NCBI GenBank assembly: GCA_963740205.1
Contig: CAVUDD010000002.1
Span: forward strand, 647,109-711,108
DNA: 64,000 nt
Reading direction: 5' to 3'
Source: UBA2137 sp963740205
GTDB lineage: Bacteria > Pseudomonadota > Alphaproteobacteria > Micavibrionales > Micavibrionaceae
Below, piece after piece: positions 56,767 through 64,000 of this stretch; position 1 is the stretch's first letter, and every line of letters starts with the position of its first letter. The notes under the pieces were generated by a model. That model worked only from the letters and a program-made list of their open reading frames with translations, was not told the DNA's origin and did no database searches. The translations under genes and the position numbers were made by a program.

Positions 56767-58415
56767 AAGTATTTGCTAAAGACATGGACACTCTTTCAGG
56801 CTCTTTCGCGGCCTATAAACTGCCTACACTTATCATTTCGATAGGACTTATACTTGCAGTTGCAGGTTTTCTCATGGCCTTAAATTACGAACTTGAAAAA
56901 AGTGAGCGTAATTTTGATGCTTTTGCCGAGCAAACCTATAGAACCGTAGATTCAGAAATCCGCAGACATGAGCAACAAATCACCGCTGTTGCCCGCTTTC
57001 TAGGTCTTTCTCGTACATATGATCAGGCAGAATTTGTAGATATTGCGAACTCCTTTACGGTTAATACTTATTTTGACTATATCTCCCTATTAACTCTGGA
57101 CAGAAACAATAATCTGGTTGAACGTTTTCCTAGTGCGGCACAAACAAGAAAAGTAAATAATCTTACTGGTGTTCAAGCCATAGACAGTGCACTGGAAAAA
57201 TCAAAGGAACTTCAAACAACCTATTTTTCAGAAACTTTTGACATAGAAGTTGATGAAGAAGTTAAAAAGGTTGCTGCATTCGTAGCACCAACAAAATCAA
57301 AATACAGACCTAACATGTATCTTGTAGGCATTATTGATATTGAAAGACTTTTCCAAACAACGTTGCAAACAGATGAAGAGCCTATAAACGCAAGCATTAT
57401 AAAGGTTACTCCGTATGACGAAGTTGTTATCTATGAGCAATACGAAAAGGAAAATGAACGTTTCTTTAACACAATCGCAAATAGTGATTTCGGTATTCGC
57501 AAATTTGAGAGGGTTCGCTTTTTTGAGGATTACGCTTGGAAAGTTACTATTTTCTCTTCGCCAAAGGGGACAGCTTCCAATTTAGGAATCTTTCCTTGGA
57601 TGACACTTTTTGGATTACTGGCTCTTACTACTCTTGTCGGGTATATTGCCTTTCGTATTACAGTCGAAAATGTCCGTATTCAACATATCGTCGCCCAGCA
57701 AACAGAGTCCTTGAGGGATTACACGCATACGCTCGAAGAACGTAACCGTGATCTGGATGACTTTGCCTACATTGCATCACATGATTTAAAAGAACCATTA
57801 AGGGGAATTTATAATTATTCCGAATTTCTTATTGAGGATTATTCCGAAAACATACCCCAAGAAGGTAAGGATATGCTGGAGACCCTGAGAACCCTCTCAC
57901 GGCGCATGGAAACTTTAATAGACAATCTTCTTAAATATTCAAAATTAAGCCGAGAAGAAATGATTTTCTCGCCAGTCAATCTCAATAAAATTTTGGACGA
58001 TACCTTAGAAACATATTCCATTTTCATGAAAGACAACAATGCCGCCGTCACTGTTGAAAAGGATATGCCTACTTTAAAGTGTGACGCCGCAATGGTTGGT
58101 GAAATTTTTCGTAATCTCATTACTAACGGTATAAAATATAATGATAAAAAACATAAAAAAATACATGTAGGTTCATTTGAGAAGAATAACGAAACCGTTT
58201 TGTTCGTGCGTGACAACGGTATTGGTATTCCCGAAAAACACCATAAATCTATATTTAAGATATTTAAGCGTCTACATTCCCGCGACGAATATGGCGGAGG
58301 TACTGGGTCGGGTCTAACCATTTTACGACGGGCGATCGACAGACACCATGGACGCATTTGGATTGAATCTACCGAGGGTGAAGGTACTACGTTCTATTTC
58401 ACGCTTGGACAGTAA
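56763..58415 (+). CDS. CHASE-type sensor histidine kinase
   Basis: Inner-membrane kinase of 550 residues. Helix 1 is at about 20-42 and helix 2 at about 278-300. The roughly 235 residues between them are periplasmic, with a CHASE-like pattern (ITAVARFLGLSRTYDQAEF). A coiled coil leads to HisKA with phospho-His340 (FAYIASHDLKEPLRG, phytochrome-like type), then a HATPase with NLITNGIKYND, DNGIGIP and GTGSGLTI. There is no receiver. The start overlaps the ETR1-like gene (ATGA), and a receiver gene follows 16 bp later. Confidence 0.9.
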   Translation: MKVFAKDMDTLSGSFAAYKLPTLIISIGLILAVAGFLMALNYELEKSERNFDAFAEQTYRTVDSEIRRHEQQITAVARFLGLSRTYDQAEFVDIANSFTVNTYFDYISLLTLDRNNNLVERFPSAAQTRKVNNLTGVQAIDSALEKSKELQTTYFSETFDIEVDEEVKKVAAFVAPTKSKYRPNMYLVGIIDIERLFQTTLQTDEEPINASIIKVTPYDEVVIYEQYEKENERFFNTIANSDFGIRKFERVRFFEDYAWKVTIFSSPKGTASNLGIFPWMTLFGLLALTTLVGYIAFRITVENVRIQHIVAQQTESLRDYTHTLEERNRDLDDFAYIASHDLKEPLRGIYNYSEFLIEDYSENIPQEGKDMLETLRTLSRRMETLIDNLLKYSKLSREEMIFSPVNLNKILDDTLETYSIFMKDNNAAVTVEKDMPTLKCDAAMVGEIFRNLITNGIKYNDKKHKKIHVGSFEKNNETVLFVRDNGIGIPEKHHKSIFKIFKRLHSRDEYGGGTGSGLTILRRAIDRHHGRIWIESTEGEGTTFYFTLGQ

Positions 58416-58431
58416 CGAAGGTATGTAAAAA

Positions 58432-58893
58432 ATGGCCGATAAGGAATATTGCTGGCTTGTCGTTGAGGATAGCCCCGAGGATTACGAAGTTCTTCAGCGA
58501 GCGCTCAAAAAAGCTGACCTACCTGTAAATCTTGTACGCTGTGCCGACGGTGAAAGCGCCCTCACTATGCTAGAAAATTTCCAAGACACACCTCATGGAT
58601 GTAACACACGGCTCCCAGAGCTTATACTTTTGGATCTGAATTTACCTGGAACTGATGGGTTTGAAGTTCTTGAAAAAGTACACAATCACGAAGACTTCAA
58701 AGTTATTCCAGTTGTTATTTTATCGACATCATCAAACCCTACTGATGTAGAAAAATGCTATAAATTAGGCGCCTCTTCCTATATTTCAAAACCACAAGAT
58801 ATGAATAAATACATTGAAATGGCCGAAGCGCTAAAAACCTACTGGATTGAGCATGTTCATTTACCCATCACACGGAAAGATCATGCCATTTAA
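58432..58893 (+). CDS. single-domain response regulator, Rcp1-like
   Basis: Receiver of 153 residues without an output domain. Acidic pocket VVEDSPED, phospho-Asp68 in ELILLDLNLPG, Thr/Ser in VILSTSS and Lys in YISKPQD. The insertion between beta strands and the LGASSYISKP ending resemble Rcp1-type partners of phytochrome-like kinases, which suits the kinase immediately upstream. Its end overlaps the next gene by 11 bases. Confidence 0.92.
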   Translation: MADKEYCWLVVEDSPEDYEVLQRALKKADLPVNLVRCADGESALTMLENFQDTPHGCNTRLPELILLDLNLPGTDGFEVLEKVHNHEDFKVIPVVILSTSSNPTDVEKCYKLGASSYISKPQDMNKYIEMAEALKTYWIEHVHLPITRKDHAI

Positions 58894-60019
58894 TAAAACA
58901 GCCAACAAGAATATTTCACTGCTCATTCTGGAAGATAATCCAGAGGATGTTGCCTTGTATAAAAGGCGTATAGAGCGCCAAAGCAACGAATTTAAGTTTG
59001 ATGTGACACATTGCGGCACTATAGCCGAGGCAAAGGATATTAGAAATAAAGGGCAACATGATTGTTATGTCGTTGATTATAAATTGCCTGATGGCGAAGG
59101 CATGGATTTTATTCATTATCTAAACACTGTTAATGACCCTTCTTACCCCTCAGCTATCCTTATGATTACAGGGCAAGGTAACGAAGAAGTGGCTGTTGAG
59201 GCTATGAAAAGCGGTGTCCACGACTATCTTACAAAGAAAAGTATAAGTGAAGGTTATTTTGTCAGACCGCTATTAAACGCATTACAACGTGCGAACTTGT
59301 CCTCAGAGGTTGCATTCTATCAGAAAGAGCTTGAGCGCTCTAATAATGAGCTGTCGGACTTTACACATACAGCCTCCCACGATCTTAAGGCACCTGTAAG
59401 GCGCATAATTGCCTATTGTGAAATGCTTGCCGAGGATGCGGGCGCAAAGCTAAGTGATGAGGAGAAAGGCATGCTAGAGCGCATGAAACTTAATGCTTCA
59501 CGCATGCAGTCGCTTATAAATGATCTGCTGATGTTTTCCTTGATACGTACCGAAAAAGAGCAATCTCAAAAACTTAATATCAACAAACTTATTGACGATA
59601 TTTGCGAGGAAATGAAAGAAAATATATCTGAGAATTCTGGCCAGATTACTAGGGGAAACTTACCAGAATTGGGTGTTTATCCTGTAAGAATAAAACAGCT
59701 TTTCACTAATCTTTTTTCAAACGCGCTCAAATACAGGAGTACAGAAAACCCCGTTATTCATGTTTCCTGCAAACACTCAGATGAAAAAGAGACGCTTTTT
59801 TGTGTTGAAGATAATGGGATGGGAATAGCCGAAGAATTCCATAAAGACATTTTCAAAGACTTTAAACGGCTTCACAATCAAGAAGATATTGAGGGAACAG
59901 GTTTGGGTTTGCCCATATGCAAAAAGATCGTGACTAAGCATGGTGGTGATATATGGGTGGAGTCGAAATCTGGCAAAGGCTCCAAATTTTTCTTTACGAT
60001 TAAGAGTTTGCAACATTAG
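58883..60019 (+). CDS. receiver-histidine kinase (REC-HisKA-HATPase)
   Basis: Cytoplasmic kinase of 378 residues with an N-terminal receiver (phospho-Asp65 in CYVVDYKLPDGEG), a coiled-coil linker and HisKA with His166 (HTASHDLKAPVRR). The HATPase has NLFSNALKYRS, DNGMGIAEE and GTGLGLPI. There is no membrane segment, so its input is probably the receiver, phosphorylated by another kinase, such as the one encoded upstream. ATG 58883 has GGAAAG five bases upstream. It is convergent with the next receiver gene (stops overlap by four bases). Confidence 0.92.
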   Translation: MPFNKTANKNISLLILEDNPEDVALYKRRIERQSNEFKFDVTHCGTIAEAKDIRNKGQHDCYVVDYKLPDGEGMDFIHYLNTVNDPSYPSAILMITGQGNEEVAVEAMKSGVHDYLTKKSISEGYFVRPLLNALQRANLSSEVAFYQKELERSNNELSDFTHTASHDLKAPVRRIIAYCEMLAEDAGAKLSDEEKGMLERMKLNASRMQSLINDLLMFSLIRTEKEQSQKLNINKLIDDICEEMKENISENSGQITRGNLPELGVYPVRIKQLFTNLFSNALKYRSTENPVIHVSCKHSDEKETLFCVEDNGMGIAEEFHKDIFKDFKRLHNQEDIEGTGLGLPICKKIVTKHGGDIWVESKSGKGSKFFFTIKSLQH

Positions 60020-60510
60020 TGAAGCGTATCTGGCTCTTCCTTCCAACAAGTGCCCTTATCAAAAACAGCATAAATATCCTTAAGGTTAGCCTCTTTCAAA
60101 GGCTTTGATATAAATGCATTAGCATGATTTCTGTAAGACTTATAGACCATGTCTAAATCGTCATCACCAGTCAGAATTATAATGGGTAAATTATCAGTCA
60201 ATGGGCTTGTTTTAAGCTGCTCCAATAAAACCATCCCATCAATTCCCGGAAGGTGAATATCTAGCAATATGATGGTATTAGGGGCGTTGTGTTCTGCTCC
60301 ACGGTTAAGATGATTATGCTCAAGGACTTTAAAAAGTTGAGCTGCATCACGACATGAAAGCACCTCTCCAATACGCTCGGATGGTTCTAAAATCCTGCGC
60401 GCAAGCATATCATCATCAGGATTGTCTTCGACCAGAATAACAGTCCACTGCATGTCGGCATCCGAGCCCATACGAACTCTTCTTTTATAATTGAGATTTG
60501 ATTGCATCAA
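60016..60510 (-). CDS. single-domain response regulator
   Basis: Receiver of about 164 residues (shorter if a downstream Met is used). Acidic pair in VILVEDNPDDDML, phospho-Asp in IILLDIHLPG, Thr in IILTGDDD and Lys in FISKPLKE. There is no output domain. It points toward the receiver-kinase on the opposite strand and is followed upstream by another receiver, so the whole cluster shares one signalling context. Confidence 0.9.
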   Translation of the reverse strand: MMQSNLNYKRRVRMGSDADMQWTVILVEDNPDDDMLARRILEPSERIGEVLSCRDAAQLFKVLEHNHLNRGAEHNAPNTIILLDIHLPGIDGMVLLEQLKTSPLTDNLPIIILTGDDDLDMVYKSYRNHANAFISKPLKEANLKDIYAVFDKGTCWKEEPDTLH

Positions 60511-60537
60511 CTATTTTCCTTAAAAATTAAACTCAAA

Positions 60538-61013
60538 TTACCATAGAGCATTAGGAGGCCATTTCCATGCTTCTTGATAAAAATTATCAAGCATAGAGGC
60601 CTTCAAAGGTTTTTTAAAAACTCCATTTGCGCCCAAATCTCGGGCTTTTTCAATTTTACTGTTTGACTTAGTGCCGCTAACGACGATTAAAGGAATGTCT
60701 TGCAAGAACGTATCTTTTTAAGCTCACTTATGACTTGAAGGCCATCTTTTTGGGGCATTTCCAGATCAACTAATATTAACATTGGTTTATTGAGCATGAC
60801 AGACCTGTCTGCATAGCCATTATCCTTCATATATTGCGTGAGCTCTTCTCCATCTCGGAAGCATACTATCTCTGAAATGTTTTCAGACTTACTCAATTCT
60901 TTGCGGGCTAACATGCGGTCATCAAAGTTATCTTCTATTAAAAATACGGTGCACGGCTCCTTTGCAATGCTGATTTCGTTGCTGTTTGAAGTGTCCAAGG
61001 CAATTTGTGTCAT
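60538..61013 (-). pseudogene. single-domain response regulator, one frameshift
   Basis: Receiver with the acidic pocket VFLIEDNFDDRML and phospho-Asp in LILVDLEMPQKDG in the first frame (stop at 60687). The missing beta4 to alpha5 part, DIPLIVVSGTKS...NGVFKKPLK with the conserved Ser and Lys, is intact in the next frame down to the stop at 60538. A single missing T in the CGTTCTTGC stretch near 60700 explains the break. So the gene is either a sequencing error or freshly inactivated. ATG 61013 follows an AAGGAG; it is the fifth receiver domain in the window's 22-61 kb signalling genes. Confidence 0.85.
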
Positions 61014-61212
61014 AGCAATGTGCTCCTTGCAGGAAAGGTTGAACTCAGAAAAGTAGGACTGTTTTGCTTTTTTCACGAACCCAGAACAGGCGCTAAATGT
61101 GCAGTCCTTGTAAACTATAAGTGCTTAAAAATAGTATATCATGTTCACACAACTATAGTCTAACTTACATACACTTTGATGTTCGCTAAAGTTCCACTTA
61201 TCAGCAGATAAT

Positions 61213-61241
61213 AAAAAGGCCCCATTTAAGGGGCCTTTTTT
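61213..61241 (-). terminator. rho-independent terminator
   Basis: AAAAAGGCCCC / GGGGCCTTTTT stem with a six-base loop. It lies 17 bases beyond the stop of the membrane-protein gene at 61258. The T run is present on both strands, so it is potentially bidirectional. The rest of 61014-61257 holds only the receiver's upstream region. Confidence 0.92.
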
Positions 61242-61257
61242 CGTATATGTTTAGGAC

Positions 61258-61857
61258 TTATCTAAATGAAATATGTTTGCTTAGATTAACGCCCTTATCT
61301 CTATGGTAACCACCCATGGTTGCTGCCCACCAAGCGGTGACCGCACCAAATAAAGCTGTGGCACCTGCTGCGAATGCATAAATTATGGCAATATTTTGAT
61401 CAGTATTTGTAAATGAATTTACTAATATCAACATTCGTATCCGTTGTGGTTGCGAAGGCAGCTGCCAATGCTCCCACTATAGCCACAGCAACTGTTCCTG
61501 TGGCCCAAACAGCGAGGCGATAAATACCATCACGCGTTTCTCTTTCGTGGGCTTTTACGCCGACTACTGTGCGCGCATGTAACCTGCAACATATCCACCA
61601 GCTAGAGAAGCCACAAGTTGTATCCAAATTAACCAGATGCCGATTGTGATAATGCCCCAACGTGCAAGCTCCAAATCTTCACTTAAAGGTTCGTCCGCGG
61701 CCAATCCGATAATTGTACCGAATTGCGCCAAGACAATTGAAATTGCAGCAGCAACGACGGCACCTGCGATTACAACACCCCACTCAAACGAGGCATTGGT
61801 AGTGGCAGCAACAGTCGTTGTTTTTGCACTAGTTTTAGTTTTTGCTTTAGTAGCCAT
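61258..61857 (-). pseudogene. four-helix membrane protein, two frameshifts
   Basis: Read through two indels, this is one protein of about 198 residues of unknown function. An Ala/Lys/Thr-rich N-terminus (MATKAKTKTSAKTTTVAA) is followed by helix 1 (WGVVIAGAVVAAAISIVLA) and helix 2 (IITIGIWLIWIQLVASLAGG). After the first break near 61570 comes TVVGVKAHERETRDGIYR and helix 3. After the second near 61430 comes NTDQNIAIIYAFAAGATAL with helix 4 and a GGYHRDKG tail. Each piece is clean, which argues for recent indels. AGGGAG precedes ATG 61857. A 24-residue hydrophobic peptide gene lies just upstream. Confidence 0.75.
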
Positions 61858-61869
61858 TTTTTCTCTCCC

Positions 61870-61944
61870 TTATGCTAGACCGAGGAAAGATAAAATAGCC
61901 ATGACCACGACGATCAGACCCACAAGGTAAATAATACTGTTCAT
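61870..61944 (-). CDS. 24-residue single-helix membrane peptide
   Basis: Tiny ORF beginning MNSIIYLVGLIVVVMAIL and ending SFLGLA, almost wholly one membrane helix. An AAAGGAAC ribosome site sits at correct spacing before ATG 61944, and the stop is 12 bases before the start of the four-helix membrane protein, so they are probably one operon. Short hydrophobic proteins of this pattern ending in SFLGL occur in other alphaproteobacteria as far as I know. Function unknown. Confidence 0.65.
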   Translation of the reverse strand: MNSIIYLVGLIVVVMAILSFLGLA

Positions 61945-61999
61945 GATAGTTCCTTTGTAAAATAGTTGGATTTATGATTCTGCTGCACAGAGCACCAGA

Positions 62000-62071
62000 T
62001 TACAAAATTAGTAGTATGATTAGTATGACTATAAGAGGTAACCCCATTAGCCACATTATTAGCGCGTGCAT
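62000..62071 (-). CDS. 23-residue hydrophobic peptide
   Basis: Tiny ORF starting MHALIMWLMGLPLIVILI and ending in further Leu/Ile residues: one membrane helix. AAAGGATGAGGA lies right before ATG 62071, a strong ribosome site. It is 55 bases upstream of the 24-residue peptide gene on the same strand. Loosely resembles DUF3309-like hydrophobic peptides. Without expression data the call rests on the ribosome site, composition and context. Confidence 0.5.
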   Translation of the reverse strand: MHALIMWLMGLPLIVILIILLIL

Positions 62072-62212
62072 TCCTCATCCTTTCATTTAAATGAGTTAAC
62101 GAACGAATCAATTATACAGAATTTTGTTATTTTTCAAACCCTTGGGCAATTGAAAAAGTTCCAACGTTTCAAAACGCCTTTCTCTATAAGCAATTTATGG
62201 TATGTTGTTGCC

Positions 62213-62752
62213 ATGAAAAATATAAAAAAAATTCTACCCGCAAAAGAATTAAGAAAACCAATCATTATTGCATGGTCTTTAGCAATTTTAATTGGAGCCT
62301 CTGTTCCGTTTATAACCGGTCAAATTTATGGCTCTGAGCAAGCCAAAAGATCTTTTAGAATCTGTTCAAAAAGCCAGCCTGTATTATGGCTCTGCAATCA
62401 CAGCCTCATCAGCCACAATCCTTGCTTTAATGCTAACTCTTCCTAAGCTTAACTAGTGGAAGAGGCAAAAAATCTAATAAATCAACATATATACGTTTGA
62501 AATCCATTGCTTCCCATTGTGTTTTGGCATTTCTAGGATCTATTATATTGTTATTATTTGCTAGTTTCCCCGTTACCGATTTCGATAAAATACCACTTAC
62601 TTGGTATGAATACGTTTACTACGTAATTTGCTTCTGGAACGGAATTCTTGCAGGCCAAATTATCTCCCACCATATTAATACTTCGCGATACGGTCACCAA
62701 TATGATTGCCGACATATCACCTGATTTTGACGAAGATGGCGATGAAAAATAA
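62213..62752 (+). pseudogene. four-helix membrane protein, three frameshifts
   Basis: Reading across indels near 62335, 62440 and 62675 gives a protein of about 180 residues of unknown function. Segments in order: MKNIKKILPAKELRKP, helix 1 (IIIAWSLAILIGASVPFI), SKPKDLLESVQKASLYYG with helix 2 (SATILALMLTL), a Lys/Ser-rich loop, helix 3 (VLAFLGSIILLLFASFP), helix 4 (YVYYVICFWNGILAGQII) and an acidic tail (DISPDFDEDGDEK). All three shifts fit one extra base each. It is divergent from the small membrane-peptide operon. Confidence 0.68.
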
Positions 62753-62760
62753 GTAAGGGC

Positions 62761-64000
62761 TTAGTCATTTGTTTGCCCAATGACATCGGATATATCAGGC
62801 TGTTTTGAGAGTCTAACCTCGACACGTTGGAAGGCGCGTATACCATACTCTCTTCTCCTCGCTTGCTTGATAACGTCCCTTGTACTCTGCACGAATTGTT
62901 GCGCTGATGTCTTCATTTTCAAGAAGTGTTCTTAACATTCTCAGCTCTTTTATAGGCTAAAGATGAATTGTTGTAACGTTGCGACTCACCCACTGGAACT
63001 TGCATACCCCAATACAGTGACCTCACTCACGTTCCATCGCCTTAAAGTCCATGAAATATTCATTAACTTCTTCCTGCGCGACGCGTGAAAGTTTATCGTC
63101 GCCAATGTCAAAGAACACATATGGCAAAGCTTGTACGGGAGGAATTACAAATATCGACCAGTCAGAAAAGCGTGCGCGTAATGTGTTTTCAACATTTCGA
63201 AGAATGGAAATATCCATTCTCTCTGATGATTTTGGATAAACCAAAATTCTATTGTTTTCCGGTATCAACCTGAACGAACTTTACGGGAAAAAATACCTCG
63301 TTTTTGATTGATTGTGTTATTTCATCTTGCACAGACGCTAAGCTCAGTTTTTCTTGGGGAAAGCATTTGTGAGTGCGTCTCTCTCTGAAATTTTTTCTTT
63401 TTCTTCAAGAATTTTTTGCTGTTGCGATCTCGCTACGATAATTTGATCAAGAGATAGAACTACAGGTAAACCAATTTCTTCATATAAAGTTTTTTGAATA
63501 TCTTCCTTTGCACTCTAATATAAGTATCTGTAATCATAATACATTCGACACCAATCTCATCTTTGTTATTAAAATTAATAGAAAAATTACTTATGCGACT
63601 AACTGTGTCATTAAATCGATCTTCTATTTCAAGCTGTACTGTTTTTGCGACATAAGATTGGTAAGCGATTTTGTTTAAAGACAAGCCTAAAGGGATAGAG
63701 AGCATTCCAAAACAATAAACACCAAACTAGTCTGCCATATTGTATATGATTTGTTGTGGTGGTTACTTTTGAATCCATACCATTTTGCCATCAAAGTTGC
63801 ACTCAGAGATATTGCTAACAGGTTCGTCATGAACAAGAAAAAAGCGCCTTGCGCAACTGGCCAAGTCGCTGTTGCAATCCCATAACCAACAACTGCTAAT
63901 GGGGGCATCAAAGCCGTTGCGATTGCAACACCAAGTATAGTTGCCCCCTTTTGACGGATTGTTGCATAACCACCAGCCATTCCTGAAAAGATGGCCACCA
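62761..64000 (-). pseudogene. DUF389 membrane protein with OmpA-like C-terminus, many frameshifts, 5' end outside window
   Basis: The first part (64000-63690) is the C-terminal membrane half of a DUF389/TIGR00341 protein (FSGMAGGYATIRQ, VAIATALMPPLAVVGYG, FFLFMTNLLAISLSA). After indels near 63700, 63510, 63355 and 63265 a soluble segment follows (VQLEIEDRFNDTVSRI, EEIGLPVVLSLDQII). It then leads to an OmpA-like domain: LPYVFFDIGDDKLSRVAQEEV, VTVLGYAS, RYNNSSLAYKRAENV and RVEVRLSK, interrupted near 63020, 62985, 62930 and 62840. The stop is at 62761. Each reading-frame piece is sound, so the gene was intact until recently or the sequence is faulty. Confidence 0.72.

Overview
The window is a stretch of a low-G+C alphaproteobacterial chromosome. 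The lineage call rests on the combination of PleD and DivK side by side, EipB (DUF1849), an HdaA-type DnaA relative next to a DUF2066 protein and purM, DUF1489, GapR (DUF2312), COQ9, and a 16S-tRNA-Ile-tRNA-Ala-23S-5S operon. The genus cannot be fixed by eye. The cell looks free-living: it makes an exopolysaccharide, ubiquinone and purines, activates acetate, and carries many two-component and cyclic-di-GMP proteins.

Layout. 0-7 kb: an RNase R-like gene (frameshifted as read), an unusually long L33, then the cell-cycle signalling operon eipB-divK-pleD, a degenerate GGDEF protein and an orphan branched-chain-amino-acid type leader peptide with a terminator. 7-17 kb: aspS/rnd, then a carbohydrate block (GDPD-like protein, MBL hydrolase, ROK kinase, NagB-like deaminase, AGE-family epimerase, GH13 glucosidase, SixA) written on alternating strands. 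17-30 kb: hdaA-AI-2E-DUF2066 divergent from purM-purN; purN runs into a membrane-anchor tail and is followed at once by a large hybrid kinase; then ndk, a nucleoside hydrolase, an unknown protein, ppa, csp, an MliC-like lipoprotein and apt. 30-36 kb: one rRNA operon on the minus strand, whose main promoter overlaps the stop codon of the preceding gene. 36-40 kb: an Mla-type lipid transport operon. 40-48 kb: exopolysaccharide export and assembly. 48-56 kb: rhomboid, half-size EamA, acs, gapR, an orphan DotI/IcmL-like protein, COQ9 and a UbiB-type kinase.

56-61 kb is the most striking region. A stand-alone, membrane-embedded protein with the copper/ethylene-binding residues of the plant ETR1 sensor domain overlaps a CHASE-type histidine kinase by ATGA. 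A receiver, a receiver-kinase and two more receivers follow, none with an output domain. This looks like a split ethylene-receptor-like signalling system.

From about 60.7 kb to the end, nearly every gene of normal size is broken by single-base indels (I count about 14 in 3.3 kb, against two suspected in the preceding 60 kb). Reading across them restores a receiver, two four-helix membrane proteins and a DUF389 protein with an OmpA-like C-terminus. The simplest reading is poor sequence quality at a contig end; gene decay is the alternative.
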